A stretch of 64,000 bases of DNA from Thiobacillus thioparus DSM 505 (GCF_000373385.1 NZ_KB891316.1:372001-436000), one strand, 5' to 3'. Positions 14,698 to 24,127 are shown, numbered from the stretch's first letter. A program made the numbers and translations. The notes: a model not told the origin generated them from the letters alone.

Positions 14698-16936
14698 ATG
14701 GAGCGCGAGATGCCAGACAAATCAGTCGTAGTTAACCTCAATCAATTCGAGCGATCGCGTCGGGCGCAGGTCTCCGCCGAGACCTTGTCCGTTCTGCACG
14801 GCTGCCGCGACTTGCTGATCGAAGGTGCGACCCGTGTGCTGACCCGGCAGACCGAGGCCATGGAAAACACCCTGCTGGCAATGGCCGACCGCTCGCCTTT
14901 GCTGGACACGCGCAACACGTACTACGGTGCCCAGGGCATTCTCAACAAGCAGGCCAACGAGTTACTGAGCGCCTGCAAGGACGCCTACTGCCAGAGCTTC
15001 AGCGATTTTGCGCTCAACCGCGAGAAAACGACGGGCAGCGAATTGCTCGAACTGTCCCTGGTGGACGACCAGGATTTCGAAATCACGCTGGCGGTCGATA
15101 AAGCCACCTCGCGACTGCGCTTCAACTGCGCCGAGGAACTGGTTGCACTGGACGCCCGTATTGCCCATCTGCTGGGCCGCAGCGACCTGGCCGAGAACGA
15201 CAATCCGCTTGGCCCGCGTGCGCTGTGCGAAGCGATGCTCGACGGCATCACCCGCATGCAACTGGAGCAGGACGTTCGGATCGTTCTGCTGAACCAGTTC
15301 GACCTGGTACTCACCACCGAACTCGCCCACATCTACCAGACCATCAACCGCCATCTGATCGACCGCGGCATCCTGCCGGACCTGAAGGTCGGCGCGAAAA
15401 ACCGGGCACAAGGCTCAGGCTCAGGCTCCGCCCAGCACAGCACGCCCTCTGCCGGTACGGGTCCTGCCATGCAGGGACAAACCGGCGGCGACATGTTCAG
15501 GCTGTTCGAGCAGCTCGCGCACGGCGGCGCTCCGGCCACGGGCGGATATGCCGGTGGTTCCGGTACCAGCAGTGGCGGTACGCCGGCCGGGCTTGCCGGC
15601 TTCAGCCTGCTCGATTCGCTCAGCCAACTTCAATCCGGTGCCCTCATGCTGCCTGGGGGCGGACGCTTCGAACTGCCCCTCCTGGAAGCCGCCAACGTCA
15701 GCAACGTGCTGCGCAGCTTGCAGCAAAGTCCGGTCATGCAGGCAGCCAGCCCGCTCGATGCGGTGCTGGTGGACGCCGTGGCCATGCTGTTCGACGTGGT
15801 TTTTGACGAAGCCTCCATCCCCGATCGCCTCAAGGCGCAAATCGCGCGCCTGCAGATTCCGGTGCTGAAGGCGGCGATGCTGGACCGCAATTTCTTCTCG
15901 CAGTCGAATCATCCTGTGCGCCGCATGCTGGATGCGATCGCCACGCTTTCCGTGCACCTGCCCGACAACGAGACGGGCAATGCCCGTCTCGATGCCATTT
16001 CGAAAGTGGTCAGCCGGGTACTGGACAGTTTCGAGCAGGACATTGCCGTATTCGAATCCGCTGCCGCAGAGCTGGAGGCCATGGCCTCCAGCCTGGAAGA
16101 AACGCTCGAGGAGACGGTGGATGTCAGCTTGCAACCGGATATCGCCCAGATCAAGCAAAGCGAACGCGCCGAACTCGCGCCGGTCATCGTGCATGATTTC
16201 ATCAATCGTGCACTCAAGGACCAGCAGGCAGGCGACGCGGTACGCGAATTCCTGCGCCGCGACTGGGCGCAGTTGCTTACCCAGGACTACATCAGCGAAG
16301 GCGAGCAGGGCGCGCATTTCAACAGCCATGTCGAAACCATGCGCGAACTGGTCTGGAGCGTGCAGCCCAAGGCGGACATGGATGCACGCCTGATGCTGGT
16401 GCGCATTCTGCCCGGGTTGCTGAAGCGCCTGCGTGAAGGTACGGCAGAAATCGACCTGCCGCAGAAGCTTTCCGATCGCTTCTTTGCCACCCTGGTCATC
16501 CTGCACGCCAACGCGGTGCGGCCCAATTCCCAACCGGTTCCGCTGCCCGACATCACACCCGAAGAAATCGAGGCGCTGGCCCCTGCGCCTGACGTCCCGG
16601 AAGCCGCCCCAGTGGTGGCAGCCGAAGCCGAGCCAGCCACGCCTGAAGTGGAAGACGAATTCACCCAGCGCGCGCGCCCTGAACAAGGGCGACTGGGTGG
16701 AATTCCACTACGACGACGGCACGTTCCGCTGGGCGCGGCTGGGCTGGGTCAGCAGCATCAAGAACACCTACCTGTTCTCGGATCAGGACGGCATGAACAG
16801 CTTTTCCATCGGCCTGCATCGCCTGGCCGACAAGCTGCGCCGCGGCGAGGCCGTGCTGGTCGAACGCAAATCGATCACCGAATCGGCGTTCGGCAAGCTG
16901 ATGAACCTGTTCCGCCAGAAACTCGGCCACGCCTGA
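14698..16936 (+). pseudogene. DUF1631 protein, second copy, with a frameshift near the 3' end
   Basis: The start ATG at 14698 follows a strong GAGGTGAT site. The protein (about 746 residues if the shift is repaired) is a DUF1631 paralogue of its upstream neighbour. The core AVLVDAVAMLFDVVFDEASIPDRLKAQIARLQIPVLKAAMLDRNFFSQSNHPVRRMLDAIA matches the corresponding part of the first copy. A Gly/Ser-rich linker lies near 230-310. At 16669-16678 a run of four CG dinucleotides throws the frame. The original frame then reads unrelated Arg-rich sequence to 17028, while the shifted frame continues as GDWVEFHYDDGTFRWARLGWVSSIKNTYLFSDQDG...FGKLMNLFRQKLGHA to 16936, the expected DUF1631 C-terminus. Adding one CG restores a single frame. 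It may be a phase-variable tract, a mutation or an assembly error. Expression is under the c-di-GMP riboswitch. Confidence 0.82.
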
Positions 16937-17047
16937 GCAGGCAACTGACATGCGGGCCGCGAGGCGCCATCTCGTGGGCTTCGCACATGCCCTCATCCGC
17001 CGTCCCTTCGCCACGGCTTGTGACCTAAAGGGTGCTACCCTGCCGGG

Positions 17048-18084
17048 GTGAAAAAATCATTTGCGTCCCGCATCATCCACTGGCAGCTGCACCATGGCCG
17101 CCATACCCTGCCATGGCAGGGCACACGCGATCCCTACCGTATCTGGCTGTCTGAAATCATGCTGCAGCAGACCCAGGTTGCCACGGTCATCCCCTATTTC
17201 GAGCGTTTTATCGCCTGTTTTCCCGATCTGCCGGCCCTGGCCGCCGCCCCGCAAGACGACGTGCTCGCGTTGTGGAGCGGGCTTGGCTATTACAGCCGCG
17301 CACGCAATCTGCACGCCGCGGCACGCGCCGTCATGGCCCGACATGACGGGACATTTCCGGCCCGGCCCGACGCCATCGCGCAACTGCCGGGGGTAGGACG
17401 CTCGACTGCCGCCGCCATTGCAGCGCTGGCATTCAGCCAGCCCTGCGCCATTCTCGATGGCAACGTCAAGCGCGTACTGGCACGCCATGGCGGCATCGCA
17501 GGCTGGCCAAGCGACAAAAAAGTCGAGTCGGCATTATGGACGCTGGCCGAATCGCTGCTGCCGGACAGGGCCATCGAGGCCTACACCCAGGGCATGATGG
17601 ATCTCGGCGCGCTCGTCTGTACCCGCAGCCAGCCAGACTGTGCAGCCTGTCCGGTCAACGTCGACTGCATCGCCCATACGCAAGGCCGCGCCCACGAATT
17701 GCCGGCACCACGTCCCAAAAAAACGCTGCCAGAAAAGCAGGTGCAGATGCTGCTGCTGCTCGACCGCGGCGAACTCATGCTTGAAAAGCGTCCCTCGCAG
17801 GGTATTTGGGGCGGCTTGTGGAGCCTGCCCGAGTTGCCCCTCGACGTCGATGCCGCCGGCCACTGCCACGAGCGCTTCGGCTTCACCGCGTTGGCCAGGC
17901 AGGCGCTCCCGCGGTTCACGCACAGCTTCACTCACTTCAACTGCACATCCAGCCGGTTCGGCTCCAACTGGCGCCGCGCCCCGACACGCCGCCCGGCCAG
18001 ATCTGGCTCCCGCTGGCTGATGCCCTGGATGCCGCGCTGCCCGCCCCGGTACGCACGCTGGTCAGGCAACTCGACCGCCAATGA
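17048..18084 (+). pseudogene. mutY: Adenine DNA glycosylase MutY, frameshifted near the C-terminus
   Basis: GTG start at 17048 (MKKSFASRIIHWQ). MutY excises A opposite 8-oxo-G. The HhH-GPD catalytic domain is intact: LSEIMLQQTQVATVIPYFERF, the helix-hairpin-helix LPGVGRSTAAAIAALAF, the catalytic Asp region AILDGNVKRVLARH, and the [4Fe-4S] loop with cysteines spaced C-X6-C-X2-C-X5-C (CTRSQPDCAACPVNVDC). The NUDIX-like 8-oxoG recognition domain begins normally (LLLLDRGELMLEKRP...GLWSLPE) but loses frame at about 17939-17941, just after FTHSFTHF. The -1 frame carries on as LHIQPVRLQLAPRPDTPPGQIWLPLADALDAALPAPVRTLVRQLDRQ to a stop at 18084. A single missing base explains this. As sequenced, the protein would read through unrelated residues to 18142. 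Confidence 0.88.
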
Positions 18085-18159
18085 ATCCTCTGATTGCTGC
18101 CCGTGCGGCATTTGCCATGCTATAAAGCGGCAACCCAAATAACAACTTTCTGACGCCCA

Positions 18160-18702
18160 GTGGCTCAAGCGTATTTCTTTTTCTGGCGGCTGATGTTGCT
18201 GACATGTCTGTTCAGCCCGTTTGCCGCATCGGCTGGAATCATCGTCAATCCCGACGTTGAAGGCCACAGCATCAGCATCACCTCCCTGCGCAACATTTAC
18301 ACCCTGCGCCAGACGCTGTGGCCCAACCACCAACCCATCGTGGTTTTCGTCCTGCCGGATGACCATCCAGCGCATGTGGCCTTTGCCAAGGAAAAACTCG
18401 GCCTTTATCCCTATCGTCTGCGCCAAACCTGGGACCGGATGAGCTTCAGCGGAATGGCCGGTGCGCCGATTCAGGTAAAAGACGAGAACGAAATGCGGGC
18501 ACGCGTTCGGGCCACACCGGGCGCAATCGGTTATACAAGTAAGGACATGGTTTATGACGGCATCAAGACGCTTAGGCTGGAATATCCTGCTGTTGGGCAG
18601 CCTGCTGGCCGTGTCGCCCGTCTGTTGGGCCGACGAACTGGCCGGTCCCCGCTACCAGATCCAGGGGTTCGCCGCCCAGGGCCTGATCGGCAGTACCAAT
18701 AA
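18160..18702 (+). CDS. Small phosphate-type periplasmic binding protein (PstS-like fold)
   Basis: GTG start (VAQAYFFFWRLMLLTCLFSPFAASA, a signal peptide); the ATG at 18193 is an alternative. The mature part IIVNPDVEGHSISITSLRNIYTLRQTLWPNHQPIVVFVLPDDHPAHVAFAKEKLGLYPYRLRQTWDRMSFSGMAGAPIQVKDENEMRARVRATPGAIGYTSK matches the small 'phosphate ABC transporter substrate-binding' family of about 140 residues, which usually ends just after a GxIGY...VK(V/T)L segment. Here the frame runs on for some 40 unrelated Arg-rich residues and overlaps the porin gene by 149 bases. One extra T near 18573 would end the protein naturally after GIKTL, so a 1-base deletion is likely. No ABC transporter partner is present. 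It heads an operon with a porin and a GGDEF-EAL protein. Confidence 0.75.
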   Translation: MAQAYFFFWRLMLLTCLFSPFAASAGIIVNPDVEGHSISITSLRNIYTLRQTLWPNHQPIVVFVLPDDHPAHVAFAKEKLGLYPYRLRQTWDRMSFSGMAGAPIQVKDENEMRARVRATPGAIGYTSKDMVYDGIKTLRLEYPAVGQPAGRVARLLGRRTGRSPLPDPGVRRPGPDRQYQ

Positions 18703-19753
18703 CCGTTTCTTCGGCGACAGCCGGAATGGTGTCAGTACCGAATTCACCGAAGCCGGCCTCCATGGGACCTGGCAGGCGCTCGACGCGGTGCGGCTGTCCG
18801 GCCAGATACTGTATCGGCGTGCGGGCGAAAGCGATCAGGATGGTCTGCGCGTGGATTATGTCCAGGCGGACTGGCAGTTTTACCAGACCGAAGTCAGCCA
18901 GCTCGGACTCAAGTTCGGCAAGGTCAAGCTCCCCTACGGCCTGTATAACGAAACGCGCGACGTACCGTTCACGCGTTCCGGCATCCTGTTGCCCCAATCG
19001 GTCTATGTCGACAATAGCCGCGACTTGCTGCTCGCCGCGCCCGGAGCCTTCCTGCACGGTGCCAGCGTGCAGGAATACGGCGCGTTCGACTTCCTGCTGG
19101 GTTGGGTGCGCCCCAATTTCGACAGCCCCTCAGTCGATTACAGTTTTCTCGGCAACACGCGGCCGGGCAAGCTGGAAGGCAAAGGCGCGCTCGGCGCCCG
19201 CCTGCGCTGGGATCTGCCAACCGATACCACGTTGATGCTGACGTATGCCAATGCCCGGGCCGAGTATGCGCCCGGCAGCAGCGACACGCTGGCAGCAGGC
19301 AAGGTGCAGTTCCGCAATATCCTCTTCACGGTCCAACAACGCCTCGATACCGTCACATTGACGGCCGAGTACGGCGAACCCCGCTTCGATACCGCTGGCT
19401 TCGGCCCGTTCCTGCCCAACAGCCACCGAGTCATCCAGGCGGGGTATCTCCAGGGCGAATGGCGTTTCCTGCCGGCCTGGGAACTGATGCTGCGCCATGA
19501 CATCTTCTACCGGGACAAGCACGACAAGGACGGCCATCTGTTTGCCGCCGCCACCGGTCTACCGGCCCACAGCATGTTTGCCCGCGACACGACACTGGGA
19601 CTGCGCTGGGACACCACGCCCAACCTGATGCTGCGTGCGGAATTCCACCATGTCGATGGTACCGGCTGGCTGCCGGGCCCGGACAACCCCGTCTTTCTCG
19701 GCCGCGAACAACGCTGGAACATGTGGCTCCTGCAGGCTGCCTACCGGTTCTAG
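18554..19753 (+). CDS. Outer-membrane porin-like beta-barrel protein
   Basis: 399 residues; AAGGA lies 9 bases before the ATG. N-terminal signal peptide (MTASRRLGWNILLLGSLLAVSPVCWA), then alternating amphipathic strands through the whole length and a C-terminal Phe (LLQAAYRF), the outer-membrane assembly signal. Segments such as LGLKFGKVKLPYGLYNETRDVPFTRSGILLPQSVY resemble the putative porins that accompany periplasmic binding proteins in betaproteobacteria. It lies between the phosphate-type binding protein and the c-di-GMP enzyme with 5 bases to the latter, so it probably admits the ligand sensed by this operon. The substrate is unknown. Confidence 0.85.
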   Translation: MTASRRLGWNILLLGSLLAVSPVCWADELAGPRYQIQGFAAQGLIGSTNNRFFGDSRNGVSTEFTEAGLHGTWQALDAVRLSGQILYRRAGESDQDGLRVDYVQADWQFYQTEVSQLGLKFGKVKLPYGLYNETRDVPFTRSGILLPQSVYVDNSRDLLLAAPGAFLHGASVQEYGAFDFLLGWVRPNFDSPSVDYSFLGNTRPGKLEGKGALGARLRWDLPTDTTLMLTYANARAEYAPGSSDTLAAGKVQFRNILFTVQQRLDTVTLTAEYGEPRFDTAGFGPFLPNSHRVIQAGYLQGEWRFLPAWELMLRHDIFYRDKHDKDGHLFAAATGLPAHSMFARDTTLGLRWDTTPNLMLRAEFHHVDGTGWLPGPDNPVFLGREQRWNMWLLQAAYRF

Positions 19754-19758
19754 GCCAC

Positions 19759-22503
19759 ATGCGATCGCCCGCCTTTCTCAGCCTGAAATGGAAGCTGCTG
19801 TTGCCGCTCACGCTGGCCATGGCAATTGGCACGATGGCGCTCACCTGGATCAACGACGCCAACCTGCGCCGCGAAGTCCAGCAGACACGCCTCGACAGCG
19901 CAACCCGCAACGAGGCGCTGCTACGCTTCCTGATCCAACAGAACGAACGCCAACTGGTGGATGCCGGATCGGCACTGGCCGATTTTCTGGTAGCCAGCCA
20001 TGGCGGGCCACCCGATCTGAATGCCGGCTTCGCCCTGCAGCCTTACTGGGACCAACTCAGCCTCAATCAGGGGTTCGAAAGCCTGCGCCTGTACGACGCC
20101 GGTCAACGGCTGCTGACCGGTTTCGGCAGCACGCCGGCGCCCGACGCGCTGATCGCCTCCAGGCTCAGGGAAGTGCTCTCGAACGAACATCCGGCCAGCG
20201 GCCTGTACTGTGCCGAAAGCTGCCTGTTTTACGGCATGGCGCCGGTGCTGCGCCAGGGCCGTACCGCCGGCGTGGTGGTGATATCGATGGATCTCTCCAG
20301 CCTGCTGAGCACGTTTGGCCAGAGCAGCGGACACGATCTGGCGGTCGCTGTCGATCGCCAGCAGAAAACCACGCTGATCGCCGCCACCACCCCGGACATC
20401 CGGACGATGGTGGACAAGGCGGATTTCGTTCCCTATCCGCAACAGCCACAGCTCGAATCGGCGCTGACCCACAGCAAAGGCAAGGCCTATGTGTGGCAAA
20501 AGCTGAAGCCCCTTGCGAGCACGCCCGACACCCCGTATTTCATCGCGCGCAAGGACGTAACCGATGCCGAGCGCGCCATCCGGCAATCCTTCCTCACCAA
20601 TCTGGTCACAGGGCTGACCGTTTTCATCCTTGCCGAAGGCGTGCTGCTGGTTTCGCTCGCCTGGCTGATGCGGCGGATGAACCGGGTCAGCACCGGCCTG
20701 CCATTGCTGGGCGACGGCCGCTGGCGCGACGCCCGCCAGCATCTGCAGTTCCGCGACATCATACCGGGCGACGAACTCTCCACCCTGGAGAAAGCTGCGC
20801 TCACGCTCGCCAGCCAGCTCGAATCGCTCGACGCCGCCGCACTCAACCAGCAGAACGATCTTGCCAAGCTGGTCGATACCCTGTCGCACGAACGCGACTT
20901 CATCTCCGGCCTGCTGGACACGGCGCAGGCGCTGATCCTGACCCAGGATCGCCACGGCGTGATCCGCATGGCCAACCATTACGTGGAAACCCTGACCGGC
21001 CTCACCGAGCAGCAGTTGATCGGGCAGGATTACTTCAAGCAGATGATCGCGCCGCAGGAAAGCCGCGACTGGCGTTCGCGACTCCTCGTCCATTTCCTCA
21101 ACGACCCCGCGCCGCTGCGATTCGAGGCGCTGCTCGCCACCCCCGACGGCCTGCGCAATATCACCTGGGTGCATTCGCTGATCGGCCAGAAAGGCGACAG
21201 CGAACCCCTGATCCTGTCGGTGGGACTGGACCTGACCGAACTCAAGAGCGCGCAGGCGCGTGCCAGCTATCTGTCCGACTACGACACGCTGACCGGACTT
21301 TACAATCGCCAGGGCTTCCAGCGGCGACTGGCCCACGCCCTGACCGAACTGAAGAGCGGCGCCCTCCTGCTGATCGACCTGGATGATTTCAAGGCGATCA
21401 ACGACCTGGCCGGTCACAGCGCCGGCGATGCCGTGATCCAGAACATGGCCGAACGCCTGCGCGAACTCCAGCCGGCGCCCAAGCTGGCCGCGCGACTGGG
21501 CGGCGACGAATTTGCCCTGTATTTCTAACCCTTGCCGGACGCCCAGTTGCTGCAGACTGCACGTTTCCTATGCAAGGGCGACCGCGACCAGCACATCGCC
21601 ACCGCCTGCGTCGGCATCGCCGTAGTCCAGCCCGACTGCACCACGGAAAGCCTGCTGGGCCATGCCGATCTGGCGCTATCCCAGGCGCGTGCCAAAGGCC
21701 GTTCCAACTGGCATCTCTACAATCCCGGGGACGGCACCCGCGAAAGCCTGCTGGACCGCACGTCGCAGCTTGCGCTGATCACCGACGCGCTGCATGACAA
21801 CCGGCTGGCGTTGTTCCTCCAGCCCATTATGTCGATCCAGGCCGGACGGGCCGTGCACTATGAGGCGCTGCTGCGAGTCCGGACGCCGGACGGCCAGATT
21901 CTGCCGCCCGCCCCGCTGATCGCTGCTGCAGAAGCCTCGGGGTTGATCCGGGAGATCGACCAATGGGTACTGCAGCATGCCATCTCGCTGATCGCGAGCC
22001 AGCCCGGTCTGCATCTCGCGGTCAACCTGTCCGCCCGCAGCCTCGACAACCCTGAATTGCCCGCCCAACTTCAGGCCATGCTGGAACAACAAGGCGTCCA
22101 GCCGCACCAGTTGATCCTGGAAATCACCGAAACGGCGACCCTCAACCAGATGACGCATGCCGAGATCCTGCTCACCGGCATTCGCGCGCTCGGCTGCAAG
22201 CTGGCGCTGGACGATTTCGGCGTTGGTTTTTCCACCTTCCAGTATTTGAAACATCTGCCGGTGGATTTTGTCAAAATCGACGGCTCGTTCATTCGCACGC
22301 TTGATCACAGCGAGGATGACCGCCTGTTCGTGAAAGCCCTGGTCGAAGCCATACACGGCTATGGCAAGCTGGCGATTGCGGAATACGTCGAGACCGAGGC
22401 CATTCTTCGGTGGGTAACGGAACTTGGCGTGGACTATGCCCAAGGCTATCACTTCGGCCGGCCGCAACCGGCCGAATCGGTACTTCCGCTCAAGCCTGGC
22501 TGA
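19759..22503 (+). pseudogene. Membrane sensor PAS-GGDEF-EAL protein interrupted by an in-frame stop
   Basis: Starts MRSPAFLSLKWKLLLPLTLAMAIGTMALTW (TM1). A periplasmic sensor of about 260 residues follows, including a Cys pair (YCAESC) and a second TM (FLTNLVTGLTVFILAEGVLLVSLAW). Next come a linker, a PAS domain (RDFISGLLDTAQALILTQDRHGVIRMANHYVETLTGLTEQQLIG), GGDEF with an intact RLGGDEFALYF active site, and EAL with YEALLRVR, NLSARS, EITETA, LDDFGVGFS and KIDGSFI. A TAA at 21526-21528 interrupts the reading frame just after GGDEFALYF. The same frame resumes at once (PLPDAQLLQTARFLCK...VGIAVVQP) to the end of EAL at 22503, so this is a single nonsense codon, not a frameshift. A separate EAL protein from a restart near 21532 is possible but would lack the membrane part. 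Confidence 0.85.
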
Positions 22504-22557
22504 TTGTGAACAGGGTGCTATACCTAACATTCCCATGTGCCGCACCAGGAGGTTGCC

Positions 22558-22881
22558 ATGAATACACGGCTCGATTCGTCCAGCACCGCCGTCTTCGATC
22601 TCGACGGTTTCCTGATCGACCCCGCCATGTGGACTGAAAGTCTGGCCGACCGTATCGCCCAAACCGACGGCATCGGCCCCCTCAGCAAGGCACAGTTTGC
22701 CCTGCTGCAGGCCTTGCGAAGCGAGTTTTCCAAGTTCAACAACGTCACCGCGCTCAGCCATGTCTGCCACCTCGTCGGGCAAGAGGCCGACTGCATGCAA
22801 CACCTGTTCCCCACCCCCCGCGAGGCCTGGCGCCTGGCGGGGCTCCCCAACCCGGGCGAGGAAGCCAAAACCTATCTTTGA
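22558..22881 (+). CDS. DsrC/TusE-family protein without the conserved cysteines (RspA-like)
   Basis: 107 residues; AGGAGG lies just upstream of the ATG at 22558. The DsrC fold can be followed throughout: FDLDGFLIDPAMWTESLADRIAQTDGIGPLSKAQFALLQALRSEFSKFNN...VTALSHVCHLVGQEADCMQHLFPTPREAWRLAGLPNPGEEAKTYL. In DsrC and TusE the C-terminal arm is ...C-X10-C-X, with a redox Cys in the penultimate position. Here the arm ends GLPNPGEEAKTYL, the first Cys position is Trp (EAWRLAG) and the terminal Cys is absent. This matches the class called RspA (regulatory sulfur-related proteins), which cannot carry sulfur on the arm. The role is unknown. It is 55 bases after the GGDEF-EAL gene on the same strand. 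Confidence 0.85.
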   Translation: MNTRLDSSSTAVFDLDGFLIDPAMWTESLADRIAQTDGIGPLSKAQFALLQALRSEFSKFNNVTALSHVCHLVGQEADCMQHLFPTPREAWRLAGLPNPGEEAKTYL

Positions 22882-22882
22882 A

Positions 22883-22900
22883 GCCGCCCGGCCGGGCGGC
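22883..22900 (+). terminator. GC-rich palindrome after the RspA-like gene
   Basis: A perfect 18-base palindrome (GCCGCCCGGCCGGGCGGC) begins one base after the stop codon. It would form a very stable hairpin but has no T-tract, so it is only a possible terminator or RNA-processing structure. A TAAGAT at 22954-22959 is a weak candidate -10 for ilvE. Confidence 0.35.
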
Positions 22901-22991
22901 CTGTCCGGTAACATCCGCTGCGCGCCGGGTGCTTTTCGCCGCCCGGAATCCGGTAAGATTGGCGTTTTCCATTCGTTAGAGAATTTTCACC

Positions 22992-23912
22992 ATGTCCATG
23001 GCCGACCGCGACGGCGTCATCTGGTACGACGGCAAGCTCGTCCCCTGGCGCGACGCCACCACCCACGTCCTGACCCACACCCTGCACTACGGCATGGGCG
23101 TCTTCGAGGGAGTGCGCGCCTACAAGGCCGAGCAGGGCACCGCGATCTTCCGCCTGCAGGAGCACACCGACCGTCTGTTCCGCTCCGCCCACATCCTCGG
23201 CATGAAGCTGCCGTTCGACAAGGCCACGATTTCAGAGGCACAGCGCACCGTCGTGCGCGAGAACAGGCTCGAATCCGGCTATCTGCGCCCGATGGCATTT
23301 TTCGGCTCTGAGGCCATGGGCATCTCGGCCAAGAACCTGTCGGTGCACGTCATCGTCGCCGCCTGGCCGTGGGGCGCGTATCTGGGCCAGGAAGCGCTGG
23401 AACGCGGTATCCGCGTGAAGACCAGTTCGTTCTCGCGCCACCACGTCAACATCACCATGTGCAAGGCCAAGGCCAACGGCAACTACATGAACTCCATCCT
23501 CGCGCACAAGGAAGCCGAAACCGACGGCTACGACGAGGCGCTGCTACTCGACGTCGACGGCTTCGTCGCCGAAGGCTCGGGCGAGAATTTCTTCATGGTC
23601 CGCAACGGCAAGCTCTACACGCCCGATCTGACAGCCGCCCTGGAGGGCATCACGCGCGACACCATCGTGCAACTGGCTGGCGAAATCGGCCTGCAGGTGA
23701 TCGAGAAGCGCATCACGCGCGACGAGGTCTACTGCGCCGACGAGGCCTTCTTCACCGGCACCGCCGCCGAAGTCACGCCGATCCGCGAACTCGACAACCG
23801 CACCATCGGCGAAGGAACCCGCGGCCCCATCACCGCACGCTTGCAGGCGATGTATTTCGACTGCGTGCATGGCCGTGCCGACGCCCATGCCGACTGGCTC
23901 AGCCCGGTCTGA
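22992..23912 (+). CDS. ilvE: Branched-chain amino acid aminotransferase
   Basis: 306 residues. A fold-IV PLP aminotransferase that transfers the amino group between Glu and the 2-oxo acids of Leu, Ile and Val. Family signatures: ADRDGVIWYDGKLVPWRDATTHVLTHTLHYGMGVFEGVRAY at the N-terminus, the PLP-Lys region HVNITMCKAKANGNYMNSI at about 153-172, and EGSGENFFMVRNG plus ALEGITRDTIVQLA. The C-terminal ADEAFFTGTAAEVTPIREL is typical of the class. Translation begins soon after a fresh intergenic region. It is followed at 11 bases by a zinc-finger gene on the same strand. Confidence 0.96.
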   Translation: MSMADRDGVIWYDGKLVPWRDATTHVLTHTLHYGMGVFEGVRAYKAEQGTAIFRLQEHTDRLFRSAHILGMKLPFDKATISEAQRTVVRENRLESGYLRPMAFFGSEAMGISAKNLSVHVIVAAWPWGAYLGQEALERGIRVKTSSFSRHHVNITMCKAKANGNYMNSILAHKEAETDGYDEALLLDVDGFVAEGSGENFFMVRNGKLYTPDLTAALEGITRDTIVQLAGEIGLQVIEKRITRDEVYCADEAFFTGTAAEVTPIRELDNRTIGEGTRGPITARLQAMYFDCVHGRADAHADWLSPV

Positions 23913-23923
23913 GCGTGCACGAT

Positions 23924-24127
23924 ATGAGCGAACGGCACGACAATACCCAGCGCGTCATCGAAATCACCGAAAGCGACCTGCCGCTGCATTGCCCGATGCC
24001 GCAGCAGAGCGACTGGAGTGCCCACCCGCGCGTCTACCTGCCCATCGAAGCGCGTGGCGATGCGCTGTGTCCCTATTGCGGCACGCTCTATCGCCTGAAA
24101 GGCAAACCCAGCGGCAGTCATCACTAG
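23924..24127 (+). CDS. Zinc-finger domain protein (NDUFS6-like C-H-C-C)
   Basis: 67 residues with the zf-CHCC pattern: ESDLPLHCPMPQQSDWSAHPRVYLPIEARGDALCPYCGTLYRLKG, i.e. Cys at LHCP, a His at AHPRV, and CPYC. Proteins of this type are small, soluble and often sit beside ilvE in betaproteobacteria; their biochemical role is not established. Begins 11 bases after ilvE, so co-transcription is likely. Confidence 0.85.
   Translation: MSERHDNTQRVIEITESDLPLHCPMPQQSDWSAHPRVYLPIEARGDALCPYCGTLYRLKGKPSGSHH

Noticed and set aside
22931-22959. Promoter for ilvE (TAAGAT with an upstream hexamer)
   Set aside because: The -10 is fair but no -35 is acceptable, so it is only mentioned in passing.
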